From NCBI RefSeq assembly GCF_037101375.1, contig NZ_AP029019.1, positions 3,267,001 to 3,331,000 of the forward strand: 64,000 bases of DNA, read 5' to 3'. Origin of the DNA: Acidovorax sp. DW039. Its GTDB lineage: Bacteria > Pseudomonadota > Gammaproteobacteria > Burkholderiales > Burkholderiaceae_C. A model generated the notes under the pieces. The model saw nothing but the letters and a program-made list of their open reading frames with translations. It did not search any database and was not told where the DNA came from. Within the stretch, counting starts at the first letter, position 1; each line of letters starts with the position of its first letter. Made by a program: the position numbers and the translations under genes. Below, in pieces: positions 35,417 through 44,696 of the stretch.

Positions 35417-36319
35417 TCAAGTGCGCCCCTCCAGCAAGAAGGGCAAGGCGGCAGCCAGCAAGGTGTCAGGGGCCTCTTCTGCAATGTAGTGGCCGCAGGG
35501 CAAGGCCCGGCCCTGCACGTTGCTGGCCACGCGCTGCCATTCCACCAGGGGTTGGAAGCATTGGTGCACCACACCTTGCTCGCCCCACAGCACCAACAAA
35601 GGCATGCCAAGCTGGCGACCGGCATCGCGGTCGGCACGGTCGTGTTCCAGGTCGATGCCAGCAGCCGCACGGTAGTCCTCGCACATGCCGTGGGCCGCGC
35701 CGGGCAGGGACAGGCAACGCGTGTACTCGGCCAGCGCCCGGGCATCAAAGGGTGCCAGGCCCGCACTGCGGCGGCCCATCACATCGCGCAGGTAGGCTGC
35801 CGGGTCGGTCTCGATCAGGCGCTCGGGCAAGGGTGCGGGTTGAATCAAAAAGAACCAGTGCCAATACGCGCGGGCAAAGGCGTTGCTGGTCTGCTCGTAC
35901 ATGGCCAGCGTGGGGGCAATGTCCAGCAGCACCAGGCGCTGCACGGCCTGGGGGTGGTCTGCCGCCAACCGATGCGCCACACGGGCACCCCGGTCATGCG
36001 CCAGCACAGCAAAGCGGGCGTGGCCCAGGTGCTGCATCACGGCATGCATATCGGCGGCCATGGTGCGCTTGCTGTAGTTGCTGTGCTCCGCGTCACCAGC
36101 GGGTTTGGCAGAGTCTCCGTAGCCACGCAGATCGGCCAGCACCAGCGTGAAGTGCTGCGCCAGGGTGGGAGCCACCTTGTGCCAGATGGCGCTGGTTTGG
36201 GGGTGGCCGTGCAACAGCAGCAGCGGCGGGCCGTCACCGCCCACCAGGGCATGGATGTAATGGCCATCAGGCGTAGGGATGCGGTGCGGGGCAAAGCCGG
36301 GAAACAGGGCGTTGGGCAT
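35417..36319 (-). CDS. Alpha/beta hydrolase, haloacetate (fluoroacetate) dehalogenase-like
   Basis: 300 residues resembling fluoroacetate dehalogenase. Oxyanion motif LLLLHGHPQTSAIWHKVAPT is near residue 33, nucleophile Asp in VLAHDRGARVAHRLAADHP near 105, and general-acid/base His in LPCGHYIAEEAP near 275. The halide-pocket pair His-Trp appears in YWHWFFLIQPAP near 150, and Arg residues flank the nucleophile as in the family. These make C-F or C-Cl bond hydrolysis of haloacetate plausible, although relatives can be epoxide hydrolases. ATG at 36319 is chosen over 36394. It is monocistronic. Confidence 0.78.
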   Translation of the reverse strand: MPNALFPGFAPHRIPTPDGHYIHALVGGDGPPLLLLHGHPQTSAIWHKVAPTLAQHFTLVLADLRGYGDSAKPAGDAEHSNYSKRTMAADMHAVMQHLGHARFAVLAHDRGARVAHRLAADHPQAVQRLVLLDIAPTLAMYEQTSNAFARAYWHWFFLIQPAPLPERLIETDPAAYLRDVMGRRSAGLAPFDARALAEYTRCLSLPGAAHGMCEDYRAAAGIDLEHDRADRDAGRQLGMPLLVLWGEQGVVHQCFQPLVEWQRVASNVQGRALPCGHYIAEEAPDTLLAAALPFLLEGRT

Positions 36320-36472
36320 GGGCGATGGGTTCAAGCAGTGAGAGCACCATGGTACGAGCCAACGCCCCCAGGGAGCGACACGGTAGCGACACATCGGTGA
36401 GGACGACGAACCACAGGAGACTACCTGGCGACCATGGGTCTCTCATAAGGTCCCACAGCCCCGGCACGCTGG

Positions 36473-37414
36473 TCAGCCTTGGGCACCATGGTCCAGATCC
36501 GGCTTGCGCCAGGGGTCCACATGCGTCATGAGGTTGAGCACCCGGTGGCGCTGCATCACACGCTGGCGGGCCAGCACCGCAATGTCGTGCCCTGCTTCAA
36601 CGGTGATGGTGGCATCCACCTCCAGATGCGCATCGACCACCACCATGTCACCCATCTTGCGGGTGCGCACGTCGTGCACCCCGGCCACACCAGGGGTGTC
36701 GAGCAGGGTCTGGCGGATGGCCTTGACTTCTTCATCGTCCACGGCGCGGTCCATCAGGTCGTGCAGGGCATCCCAGCCAAACTCCCAGCCCATCTTGCCG
36801 ACCATGAAGCCCACGATCAGCGCAGCTATCGGATCAAGAATGGGGTACCCGGCCAGGTTGCCCGCAATGCCAATGCCCACCACCAGAGACGAGGCCGCAT
36901 CCGAGCGCGCATGCCATGCATTGGCCACCAGCATGCTCGACTTGACCCGCTTGGCCACGGCCAGCATGTAGCGAAACAGCAGCTCTTTGCCCACCAGCGC
37001 GCCGGCAGCCACCCACAGGGCCACGGCATGCACCTGGGGCACGGTGTCGGGGTTCTCCAGCTTCATCACGGCAGACCACACCATGCCCGCGCCCACAGCA
37101 AGCAGCAGCCCCCCCAGCACCAGCGATGCGGCCGTCTCAAACCGCTGATGTCCATACGGGTGATCTTCGTCCGCATCCTTTTGAGAGTGGTGGTTGGCGA
37201 CCAGCACCACAAAATCGGCCACCAGGTCCGACAACGAATGAATACCGTCTGCAATCAGGCCCTGCGACTTGGACAACACACCCACCACAATCTGCACTGT
37301 GCTGAGCACCAGATTGACCACCACGCTGACCCAGGTGCTGCGCGATGCAGCAGCGGCGCGCTCCTGAGGCGTGTGCTGGGTGTCTTCGCTGTCGTCCAGT
37401 TCGTTGAAATTCAT
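36473..37414 (-). CDS. Cation diffusion facilitator (FieF-like) metal exporter
   Basis: 313 residues with six predicted membrane helices. The metal site of helix 2 is HSLSDLVADFVVLVAN (H-x3-D, near residue 58-62) and that of helix 5 HARSDAASSLVVGIG. A cytoplasmic domain ends with VVVDAHLEVDATITVEAGHD. FieF-like proteins export Fe2+, Zn2+ or related divalent ions in exchange for protons. No metal regulator is adjacent. Length and motifs look complete. Confidence 0.9.
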   Translation of the reverse strand: MNFNELDDSEDTQHTPQERAAAASRSTWVSVVVNLVLSTVQIVVGVLSKSQGLIADGIHSLSDLVADFVVLVANHHSQKDADEDHPYGHQRFETAASLVLGGLLLAVGAGMVWSAVMKLENPDTVPQVHAVALWVAAGALVGKELLFRYMLAVAKRVKSSMLVANAWHARSDAASSLVVGIGIAGNLAGYPILDPIAALIVGFMVGKMGWEFGWDALHDLMDRAVDDEEVKAIRQTLLDTPGVAGVHDVRTRKMGDMVVVDAHLEVDATITVEAGHDIAVLARQRVMQRHRVLNLMTHVDPWRKPDLDHGAQG

Positions 37415-37571
37415 GGTGCGGATCTGTGGGGTGCTGGAATGAAGTCACGGAGCCGCCTCAACCTGCCGCTTTTCGTCCAGCGGGGGCACGCTCACCCAAA
37501 GCCTACCCCTAAAGGCTTAAGGAAAGATTGAGGTAGTTTCAGTTTGGCAACAATTTGCCGATAACACCGGT

Positions 37572-37940
37572 ATGCAAGTCTCCAGTGCCACCTCCGCCAG
37601 CAGTGCTTCCAGCAGCGCCTCGTCATCCAGCGAAATTGCCAAGCTGCAAAAGCAGTTGCGCACCTTGACCAATGAGCTGAAGGAAACTGCGTCATCCGAG
37701 ATGGATGCCAAGGCCAAAAAGCAGAAGGTTCAGGCGTTGCAGTCGCAAATTCAGATGGTGCAGGCCCAGATTGCCGCCATTCAGCGGCAAAACCAGCAAG
37801 AGCAGATCGAAAAGCAAAAGCAGGCTGAAGCCACCAAGGCACAGCAGGCTGCCCAAGCGCAAGCCAAACAGAATGGCGGTCAGCGAGCCCAGGAACGCGA
37901 CAAAACCACCTTGGGCAGCAGGCTGGACACATTCGCCTGA
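37572..37940 (+). CDS. FlxA-like coiled-coil protein
   Basis: 122 residues. A Ser/Ala-rich head (SSATSASSASSSASSSS) is followed by a long Gln/Lys-rich coiled coil with heptad pattern (IAKLQKQLRTLTNELKETAS, VQALQSQIQMVQAQIAAIQR) and a soluble tail. It matches the FlxA-like family, whose founding member is a flagellum-coregulated E. coli gene of unknown role. No flagellar genes are near. The divergent position to the cation exporter is probably not meaningful. Confidence 0.7.
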   Translation: MQVSSATSASSASSSASSSSEIAKLQKQLRTLTNELKETASSEMDAKAKKQKVQALQSQIQMVQAQIAAIQRQNQQEQIEKQKQAEATKAQQAAQAQAKQNGGQRAQERDKTTLGSRLDTFA

Positions 37941-38010
37941 GCGCCCTCCTCTCTGCCCGCCTGGCCTGCCTTCGGCCGCTCTGGATCACCCGTCCTTGCG
38001 GGTGGGCACA

Positions 38011-39639
38011 TCACTCCGCAGTCGCCGCAGCGGCAGCCACCAGCTTTTGGGTGTACGGGTGCTGGGGCTGCTGCAGCACGGCGTCCACCGAGCCCCGCTC
38101 CAGCACCGCGCCGTCTTTCATCACCAGCACATGGTGGGCCATGGCGCGGATCACGTCCACGTCGTGGGTGATGAGGATGTAGCTCAGCCCCTTGTCACGC
38201 TGCAGGCGCTGCAACAGGGCCAGCACCTGCTGCTGAATGGTCACATCGAGCGCGCTGGTGGGCTCGTCCAGCACCAGTACCTGGGGCTGCACGATGAGCG
38301 CGCGGGCCACGGCCAGCCGCTGGCGCTGGCCGCCCGAGAACTCATGCGGGTAACGTGCGAGCAGGCCGGGGAACTGGGCCTCGGTCAGCCCGACTTCAGC
38401 CAAGGCCGCTTCCACGCGGTTGCGGCGCTCGACAGCGGGCAGACCAGGCTCATGCACCAGCAGGCCTTCGCCCACGATCTCTTCCACCGTGAGGCGGGGC
38501 GACAGCGATGAGAACGGGTCTTGAAACACCACCTGCACCTGTCTGCGCAGGGCCTGGTTGGCCGGGGTGTTGCGCGTAGCGGGTTGCTGCCAGGCCTGGC
38601 CATTGACCGCCAGCTCGCCGCTGGAAGGCAGCAGGCCCAGCACCGCCTGCGCCAGCGTGGATTTGCCCGAGCCGGATTCGCCCACGATGCCCAGCGTCTG
38701 CCCGGGCAGCAGCTGCAGGTCTGCCCCCTGCACGGCCACAAATTCGCCTTTTTTGAACCAGCCGCGCACACCGGGCAACGGCGTGGGGTACACCACGCGC
38801 AGCTGGCGCGCCTGCACCACGGGAGCGGTGTCTGCCGGCGGGTCGGCTTCGACCACATCGCGCCGGGGCTGGCTGGCCAGCAGGCGCTGGGTGTAGGCAT
38901 GCTGGGGGTTGGCAAACACATCGGCCACGCGGCCCTGCTCCACCAGCACCCCCTGCTCCATCACCGCCACGCGGTCGGCAAAGCGGCGCACCAGGTTCAG
39001 GTCGTGCGTGATGAGCAACACGGCCATGCCGGTCTGGCGTTGCAGGTCGCTCAGCAGGTCCAGAATCTGCCCACGCAGCGTTACATCCAGCGCCGTGGTG
39101 GGCTCATCGGCCAGCAGCAGCTTTGGCGCACTGGCCAGGGCCATGGCGATCATGGCGCGCTGGCGCTGGCCACCCGAAAGCTGGTGTGGAAAGCTGCCCG
39201 CGCGCCGGGCGGGCTCAGGGATGCCGGTTTTTGCTATCAAATCAATAGCTGCCTGCGTACACTCCGCGACCGTCAGGCCCTTTTTGAGCATCAAAATCTC
39301 GGCAATCTGCTGCCCGATGGTCATCAAAGGGTTGAGGGCGGTCATGGGCTCTTGGAACACCATGGCGATCTCGCCGCCCCGCACGCCGCGCATCTCCCGC
39401 TCGGGAATCTTCAGCAAGTCACGCCCCTGCAGCAGGGCCTGGCCGCTGATGGCGGCATCGCTGACCAATTGCAGCAGGCTCAAGGCCGTGATGGACTTGC
39501 CCGAACCAGACTCGCCCACCAGGGCGAGCTTTTCACCCGGGGCTATGTCAAAGTTCACACCACGCACCACTTCTTTGGTGCCAAAGCGAACGCGCAGGTC
39601 TGCCACCTGCAGCAGAGGTTGTGGGTTGGGCTGCGACAT
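38011..39639 (-). CDS. yejF: Peptide ABC transporter, double ATPase YejF
   Basis: 542 residues with two complete ABC domains. Walker A GESGSGKS occurs near residues 39 and 318, signatures LSGGQRQR and FSGGQRQR near 155 and 432, and Walker B LLLADEPTTALD and VLVLDEPTSALD. It powers the YejABEF importer of oligopeptides and microcin C-like compounds. Start ATG overlaps the yejE stop (TGATG, 39637-39641). In the first domain the codons at 39228-39262 match an arm of the family A repeat yet the protein keeps family spacing up to LSGGQ. Confidence 0.95.
   Translation of the reverse strand: MSQPNPQPLLQVADLRVRFGTKEVVRGVNFDIAPGEKLALVGESGSGKSITALSLLQLVSDAAISGQALLQGRDLLKIPEREMRGVRGGEIAMVFQEPMTALNPLMTIGQQIAEILMLKKGLTVAECTQAAIDLIAKTGIPEPARRAGSFPHQLSGGQRQRAMIAMALASAPKLLLADEPTTALDVTLRGQILDLLSDLQRQTGMAVLLITHDLNLVRRFADRVAVMEQGVLVEQGRVADVFANPQHAYTQRLLASQPRRDVVEADPPADTAPVVQARQLRVVYPTPLPGVRGWFKKGEFVAVQGADLQLLPGQTLGIVGESGSGKSTLAQAVLGLLPSSGELAVNGQAWQQPATRNTPANQALRRQVQVVFQDPFSSLSPRLTVEEIVGEGLLVHEPGLPAVERRNRVEAALAEVGLTEAQFPGLLARYPHEFSGGQRQRLAVARALIVQPQVLVLDEPTSALDVTIQQQVLALLQRLQRDKGLSYILITHDVDVIRAMAHHVLVMKDGAVLERGSVDAVLQQPQHPYTQKLVAAAAATAE
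39228..39262 (+). repeat. Family A dispersed repeat, partial copy inside yejF
   Basis: tttttgctatcaaatcaata then gctgcctgcgtacac matches the left arm of the intergenic copies (compare 13664). It encodes about ECTQAAIDLIAKTG on the other strand. No right arm is present. Confidence 0.75.
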
Positions 39640-40715
39640 CACTTGTCTGCCTTTCTGGGGTCCAGCGCATCGCGCAGGGCATCGCCCATGAATGTCAAAA
39701 GCAGCAGGGTCACCACCAGCACAGCAAAGGTGGACAGCGAAATCCACCACGCATCGATGCTGTTCTTGCCCTGGCTCAGCAATTCACCCAGGCTGGGGGT
39801 GCCGGGCGGCACGCCCAGGCCCAAAAAGTCGAGCGAGGTGAGCGCAAGAATGGCCCCGCTCATGCGAAACGGCAGGAACGTGACCACCGGCGTGAGGCTG
39901 TTGGGCAGAATGTGGCGCCAGATGATTTGCGTGTTGCTCACGCCCAGGGCGCGTGCAGCCTTCACATAGTCCAGCTGGCGGTTGCGCAGGAACTCGGCCC
40001 GCACATAGTCCGACAGGCCCATCCAGCCAAACAGACTCAGCAAAATCAGCAGCAATGCAATGCTGGGCGCAAACACGGCGCTGAAGATGATGAGCAAATA
40101 CAACTCGGGCATGGAGCCCCAGATTTCAATGAAACGCTGAAAGGCCAGATCCGTCTTGCCCCCAAAAAACCCCTGGATGGCGCCTGTGACCATGCCCAGC
40201 AGCACCCCGGTGGCCGTGAGCGCCAGGCCAAACAGCACGCTTACCCGAAAACCATAGAGCAACTGCGCCAGCAGGTCGCGCCCCCGGTCATCTGTGCCTA
40301 GCCAGTTGTCTGCCGTGGGGGCCGAGGGGTTGGGCGACTTGGCAAAGTAGTTCAGCGTGTTGGGGCCATACCGGTTGAGGGTGTACAACGCCCAGTTGCT
40401 GCCTGCGGACAGGCGCTCTTGAATGAAAGGATCGAGGTAATCCGTGGGGGTCTCAAAGTCGCCACCAAAGGTTTTCTCGGGGTAGTCCTTGAGCATGGGG
40501 AAATACGTTTGCCCCTCGTAGCGCACGATGAGCGGCTTGTCGTTGCTGACCAGCTCGGCACACAAGCTGACCAGCACCAGGGCGCAAAACACCCACAGGC
40601 TCCAGTAGCCCTGCCGGTTGCGCTTGAAGCGCAGCCAGGCGCGGCGGGAGGGGGATAGCGAAGCTGGCGCAGAAGATGGGGTGGCGGAAGGCTTCATTGG
40701 AAGAGTCGCACGCAT
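39639..40715 (-). CDS. yejE: Peptide ABC transporter permease YejE
   Basis: 358 residues of the OppC/DppC permease type: N-terminal cytoplasmic segment with RRAWLRFKRNRQGYWSLWVF, a periplasmic loop with YPEKTFGGDFETPTDYLDPF, and the membrane domain with LGTDDRGRDLLAQLLYGFRV and the EAA loop ARALGVSNTQIIWRHILPNS. ATG at 40715 overlaps the yejB stop (TGATG). An upstream TTG at 40718 is possible but less likely. Confidence 0.94.
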   Translation of the reverse strand: MRATLPMKPSATPSSAPASLSPSRRAWLRFKRNRQGYWSLWVFCALVLVSLCAELVSNDKPLIVRYEGQTYFPMLKDYPEKTFGGDFETPTDYLDPFIQERLSAGSNWALYTLNRYGPNTLNYFAKSPNPSAPTADNWLGTDDRGRDLLAQLLYGFRVSVLFGLALTATGVLLGMVTGAIQGFFGGKTDLAFQRFIEIWGSMPELYLLIIFSAVFAPSIALLLILLSLFGWMGLSDYVRAEFLRNRQLDYVKAARALGVSNTQIIWRHILPNSLTPVVTFLPFRMSGAILALTSLDFLGLGVPPGTPSLGELLSQGKNSIDAWWISLSTFAVLVVTLLLLTFMGDALRDALDPRKADK

Positions 40716-41749
40716 CAATCAAACTTCACGCGCGGGTCTACCCACACGTAGCACAGGTCGCTCACCAGCTTGGTCACCAGACCGATCAGCGTGAACAAAT
40801 ACAGCGTGCCCAGCACCACGGGGTAGTCGCGGCGGATCACGCTCTCGTAGCTGAGCAGGCCCAGGCCGTCGAGCGAGTACAAGGTTTCAATGAGCAGCGA
40901 ACCGGTGAAGAACGCACCAATGAAGGCCGCCGGAAAGCCGGTGATGATGGGAATGAGCGCATTGCGGAACACGTGCTTCCACAGCACCTGCCGGTCGCTC
41001 AGGCCCTTGGCGCGGGCCGTGAGCACGTATTGCTTGCGGATCTCTTCCAAAAAAGCGTTCTTGGTGAGCATGGTGGTGACGGCAAAGCTGCCCAGCACCA
41101 TGGACGTGATGGGCAGCGCAATGTGCCAGAGGTAATCCGTCACCTTGCCCCACAGCGACAGTTCTTCCCAGTTGGCGGAGGTGAGCCCGCGCAGCGGAAA
41201 CCACTGCAGCTGCCCACCAAAGATAACCAGCAGCGCCACGCCCAGCACAAAGCCCGGAATGGCGTAGCCCACCAGCACCAGCAGCGTGGTGACCAGATCA
41301 AACCGCGAGCCCGCCCGCACCGCCTTGGCCACGCCCAGCGGCACGGCCACCAGGTAGCTGATGAAGAAGGTCCACAGGCCCAGGCTGATGGAGACGGGCA
41401 GCTTCTCCTTCACCAGCGTCCACACATCCTTGTTCTGGAAAAAGCTGCGGCCCAGATCAAAGCGCGCAAACTGGCCCAGCATCTGAAAAAAGCGCTCGTG
41501 CGCGGGTTTGTCAAAACCGTACAGCGCCTTGATCTGTTCGAGCCGTTTCGGGTCCACCCCCTGCGCGCCCCGGTAGCCTAGGCCGCCGCCCTCAGCACCT
41601 CCACCGCCCGCCAAGCCAGCCTTGGCCTCGGCCATGTACTGCTCCACCGGCCCACCGGGCACAAACTGCACCACCACAAAGGTGAGCAGCAGCACACCCA
41701 GCAACGTGGGAAATATCAGCAAAAACCGCTTGAGGATGTAGGCAAACAT
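40715..41749 (-). CDS. yejB: Peptide ABC transporter permease YejB
   Basis: 344 residues of the OppB/DppB type. The start MFAYILKRFLLIFPTLLGVL is the first helix. The EAA loop reads TARAKGLSDRQVLWKHVFRN and the end is LVTKLVSDLCYVWVDPRVKF. It is slightly enlarged by a Gly-rich insert after residue 45 (AGLAGGGGAEGGGLGYRG). It lies between yejA (87-base gap) and yejE (overlap). Confidence 0.94.
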   Translation of the reverse strand: MFAYILKRFLLIFPTLLGVLLLTFVVVQFVPGGPVEQYMAEAKAGLAGGGGAEGGGLGYRGAQGVDPKRLEQIKALYGFDKPAHERFFQMLGQFARFDLGRSFFQNKDVWTLVKEKLPVSISLGLWTFFISYLVAVPLGVAKAVRAGSRFDLVTTLLVLVGYAIPGFVLGVALLVIFGGQLQWFPLRGLTSANWEELSLWGKVTDYLWHIALPITSMVLGSFAVTTMLTKNAFLEEIRKQYVLTARAKGLSDRQVLWKHVFRNALIPIITGFPAAFIGAFFTGSLLIETLYSLDGLGLLSYESVIRRDYPVVLGTLYLFTLIGLVTKLVSDLCYVWVDPRVKFD

Positions 41750-41836
41750 GGGCTGGTGGGGTAATGACCGTGCTGAGGGTGGTGGGCAGAGTGCGGTGGG
41801 GCGAAGAAGTGAAGGAAGCCTACGCTGCGCGGCTTT

Positions 41837-43663
41837 TCACTTCTTGTCAGGTGCTGTCTGCGGCGGGTTGCGGTACCACCAGGTGTCAATGGCCCAGCCC
41901 TCGCCGCTGGCATAGGGTGGCATGGTGTCGGGCCGTGCCAGACGCCAGGCGTTGTAGGCCATGCGGTGGGTGCCTGCCGTCCACTGCGGAATGAGGTAGT
42001 GGCTGTGGGCGATGATGCGCTCCAGCGCATGACAGGCAGGCAATAGCTGGGCCTCTGTCTTGGCAGAAGTCATGGCTTTGATCATCGCGTCCACCGCAGG
42101 GTTCTTCACGCCGGGGAAGTTGCCGGAGTCTTCCATGTCGGCCGAAGCGCTGCCGAACATGTCGGCAAACTCCTGACCGGGGTTGTTGGTGCCCTGGTAA
42201 GCCATGGAGGTGATGTCGAAGTCAAACTTCTGCAGCCGCTGCTGGTACAGGGCAAAGTCCACCGAACGGAACTTGAGCGTGATGCCCAGCTTTTCCAGCG
42301 CGCGCATCCACGGGGTCACGGTGCGCACGCCGCCTTCGTTGCTGTCCATGTATTCCAGCACCATGGCCTCGCCCTTGGCATTGCGCAGGGCACCATCGCG
42401 CACTTCCCAGCCCGCCTCTTTGAGCAAGGCCTGCGCCCGGCGCAGGTTGGCGCGCAGGGATGAATCGCCATCGGTGCGAGGGGGCACCGTCATGGGGCCA
42501 AACGCTGCAGCGGGAATGTTCTTGCGCCAGGGCTCCATCAGCGCCAGTTCTTCGGGCGATGGGGTGCCCCGGGTTTCGCAGGCCGTGTTGCCAAACAGGC
42601 CGTTGACCCGCTGGTAGGCACCGTAGAAAAGCTGGCGGTTCATCCACTCATAGTCCACCGCCAGGCCCAGCGCTTCGCGCACGCGCACGTCCTGCAGGAA
42701 GGGGCGACGGGTGTTGAGCACGTAGCTCTGAAAGCCGGAGGGCAGCTTGTGCTTGAACTCGCCCTTGACCAGCTCGCCGGTGTCGAACTTCTTGCCGTTC
42801 ACGCGGCGGGCCCAGTCGCCCGCGCTGAAAAAGCGCATCAGGTCAAACTCGCCCGCCTTCAGCGCCTCCAGCCGTGCAGTGTTGTCCTTGTAGATCTTGA
42901 CGAGGATGCGGTCAAAGTTGGCCGTGCCCTTGCGCACATTCAAATCACGCGCCCAATACTGCGGGTCGCGTACATAGGTAATGTCCTTGCCAAACTGCAC
43001 CGGGCCGATCTTGTAGGGGCCGCTGCCAATGGGGGTGTCCGTGACCACCTGGTCGAAAGGCTTGGCCTTGCCGTTTTCCACGCCCCAGTCGCGGCTGAAC
43101 ACGGGCAACCCTCCCACAGTCAACGGCAGCTCCCGGTTGGGTTGCTTGAAGCGGTAGCGCACGGTGCGATCGTTCAGCACATCGACACCGTCCACGTCGG
43201 CCAGCAGGGTTTTGTAGGCGGGCGAGGTAAAGGGCCCCACCAGCGTGTCGAAGCTGTGCTTCACATCCTGCGCCAGCACGGGCTTGCCGTTGTGAAAACG
43301 TGCCTCGCGGCGCAGCCGAAACGTAGCCGACAGGCCATCTGCAGCCACTTCCACATCTTCGGCCAGCAGGCCGTAGCCGGTGGCCGTTTCGTCCTGCGCC
43401 CCCACCAGCAGCGAGTCGAACATCAGCGACGACAGGTAGGCTGGTGCATTGCCTTTGATGGTGAAGGGGTTGTACTTGTCGAACGTGGATACGCGCAGGT
43501 TGCTCACCAGACGCAGCTCGCCGCCCTTGGGGGCGGCGGGGTTCACGTAGGCAAAGTGGTCAAACCCCGCCGGGTACCTGGGTTCGCCCCACAGGGCGTA
43601 AGCGTGGGCAGCCCAGGCAGGGGCAGCGCATCCCATCAGCAAAAAAGTAAGCCAAAACCGCAT
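41837..43663 (-). CDS. yejA: Peptide ABC transporter substrate-binding protein YejA
   Basis: 608 residues of the extracellular solute-binding family 5. Signal peptide [20 protein letters not shown] is followed by the YejA-specific region [20 protein letters not shown] and [40 protein letters not shown] and [20 protein letters not shown] follow. It delivers oligopeptides to YejB/E/F. ATG at 43663 is chosen because it starts the signal peptide; the longer reading runs antisense through fabI. It shares a 102-base divergent region with fabI. Confidence 0.93.
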   Translation of the reverse strand: MRFWLTFLLMGCAAPAWAAHAYALWGEPRYPAGFDHFAYVNPAAPKGGELRLVSNLRVSTFDKYNPFTIKGNAPAYLSSLMFDSLLVGAQDETATGYGLLAEDVEVAADGLSATFRLRREARFHNGKPVLAQDVKHSFDTLVGPFTSPAYKTLLADVDGVDVLNDRTVRYRFKQPNRELPLTVGGLPVFSRDWGVENGKAKPFDQVVTDTPIGSGPYKIGPVQFGKDITYVRDPQYWARDLNVRKGTANFDRILVKIYKDNTARLEALKAGEFDLMRFFSAGDWARRVNGKKFDTGELVKGEFKHKLPSGFQSYVLNTRRPFLQDVRVREALGLAVDYEWMNRQLFYGAYQRVNGLFGNTACETRGTPSPEELALMEPWRKNIPAAAFGPMTVPPRTDGDSSLRANLRRAQALLKEAGWEVRDGALRNAKGEAMVLEYMDSNEGGVRTVTPWMRALEKLGITLKFRSVDFALYQQRLQKFDFDITSMAYQGTNNPGQEFADMFGSASADMEDSGNFPGVKNPAVDAMIKAMTSAKTEAQLLPACHALERIIAHSHYLIPQWTAGTHRMAYNAWRLARPDTMPPYASGEGWAIDTWWYRNPPQTAPDKK

Positions 43664-43765
43664 GCGACAATTCTGCACTACGTTCATCGGCCATTGCAGC
43701 AGGCAGCGCATATCCACATGCACTGCGCCTGCGGGCCCCATCCCCATTCCACAAGGAGAACAAAC

Positions 43766-44566
43766 ATGGGTTTTCTGACCGGCAAGAAACTGCTGATCAC
43801 CGGCGTGCTGTCCAACCGCTCTATCGCCTATGGCATTGCCAAGGCCTGTCATGACCAGGGGGCAGAGCTGGCTTTCAGCTACGTGGGCGAGCGTTTCAAG
43901 GATCGGATCACGGAATTCGCTGCCGAGTTCAACTCCAAGCTGGTGTTTGATTGCGACGTGGCCAGCGACGAGCAGATAGAGCGCATGTTCGCCGACCTGT
44001 CGCAGGTGTGGCCAAAGTTCGACGGCTTTGTGCACAGCATTGGTTTTGCTCCACGCGAAGCGATTGCAGGCAACTTCCTCGACGGCCTCTCGCGCGAGGG
44101 CTTCCGCGTGGCGCACGACATCAGTGCCTACAGCTTCCCCGCGATGGCCAAGGCAGCCCTGCCCTATCTGAATGACAAGGCTTCGCTGCTGACGCTGAGC
44201 TATCTGGGCGCGCTGCGCTCCATTCCCAACTACAACACCATGGGCCTGGCCAAGGCCAGCCTGGAAGCATCGGTGCGCTACCTGGCCGAGGCTGTGGGCC
44301 GCACGGCCGATGGCCGCAGCATCCGCGCCAACGGCATCAGCGCAGGCCCCATCAAGACCCTGGCCGCCAGCGGCATCAAGGACTTTGGCAAGCTGCTGGG
44401 CCGCGTGGCCGATGCCTCGCCCCTGCGCCGCAACGTCACGATTGAAGACGTGGGCAATGTGGCAGCCTTCCTGCTGTCCGATCTGGCCTCAGGCGTGACT
44501 GCCGAGATCACCTATGTGGACGGCGGCTTCAGCCAGACTGCAGGCTTGAGCGCTGATCAGGTCTGA
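43766..44566 (+). CDS. fabI: Enoyl-[acyl-carrier-protein] reductase (NADH) FabI
   Basis: Catalyses the last reduction of each fatty-acid elongation cycle and is the triclosan/isoniazid-class target. 266 residues: [20 protein letters not shown] with the altered Rossmann loop, [20 protein letters not shown], and the catalytic Tyr and Lys in [20 protein letters not shown] (spacing typical of FabI). AAGGAG is 7 bases before the ATG at 43766. The dispersed repeat hairpin at 44634 lies 68 bases after the stop and may end its transcript. Confidence 0.97.
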   Translation: MGFLTGKKLLITGVLSNRSIAYGIAKACHDQGAELAFSYVGERFKDRITEFAAEFNSKLVFDCDVASDEQIERMFADLSQVWPKFDGFVHSIGFAPREAIAGNFLDGLSREGFRVAHDISAYSFPAMAKAALPYLNDKASLLTLSYLGALRSIPNYNTMGLAKASLEASVRYLAEAVGRTADGRSIRANGISAGPIKTLAASGIKDFGKLLGRVADASPLRRNVTIEDVGNVAAFLLSDLASGVTAEITYVDGGFSQTAGLSADQV

Positions 44567-44633
44567 ACTGATCGCAGCAACTCGGAGTCAGGCAGGTGAA
44601 TCACCCAAGTGAATCACGACCTGGCGAAACATG

Positions 44634-44688
44634 AAAAAGGCTTCCAGCGCTTATCAATCAAGCGCTGGAAGCTATTTTTTTAATAGCA
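44634..44688 (+). terminator. Family A repeat forming a terminator-like hairpin after fabI
   Basis: GCTTCCAGCGCTT and AAGCGCTGGAAGC form a perfect 13-bp stem around atcaatc, followed by tattttttttaatagc. It is both a full family A copy and a good intrinsic terminator for plus-strand fabI transcripts. The ligase start codon at 44697 follows directly. Confidence 0.8.
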
Positions 44689-44696
44689 AACCCATC

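Noticed and set aside
42749..43765. Upstream extension of the fabI frame by about 340 residues
   Set aside because: It runs antisense through yejA. FabI has its normal length and ribosome site from the ATG at 43766.
43664..44116. N-terminal extension of yejA
   Set aside because: It lies antisense to fabI; the signal peptide begins at 43663.
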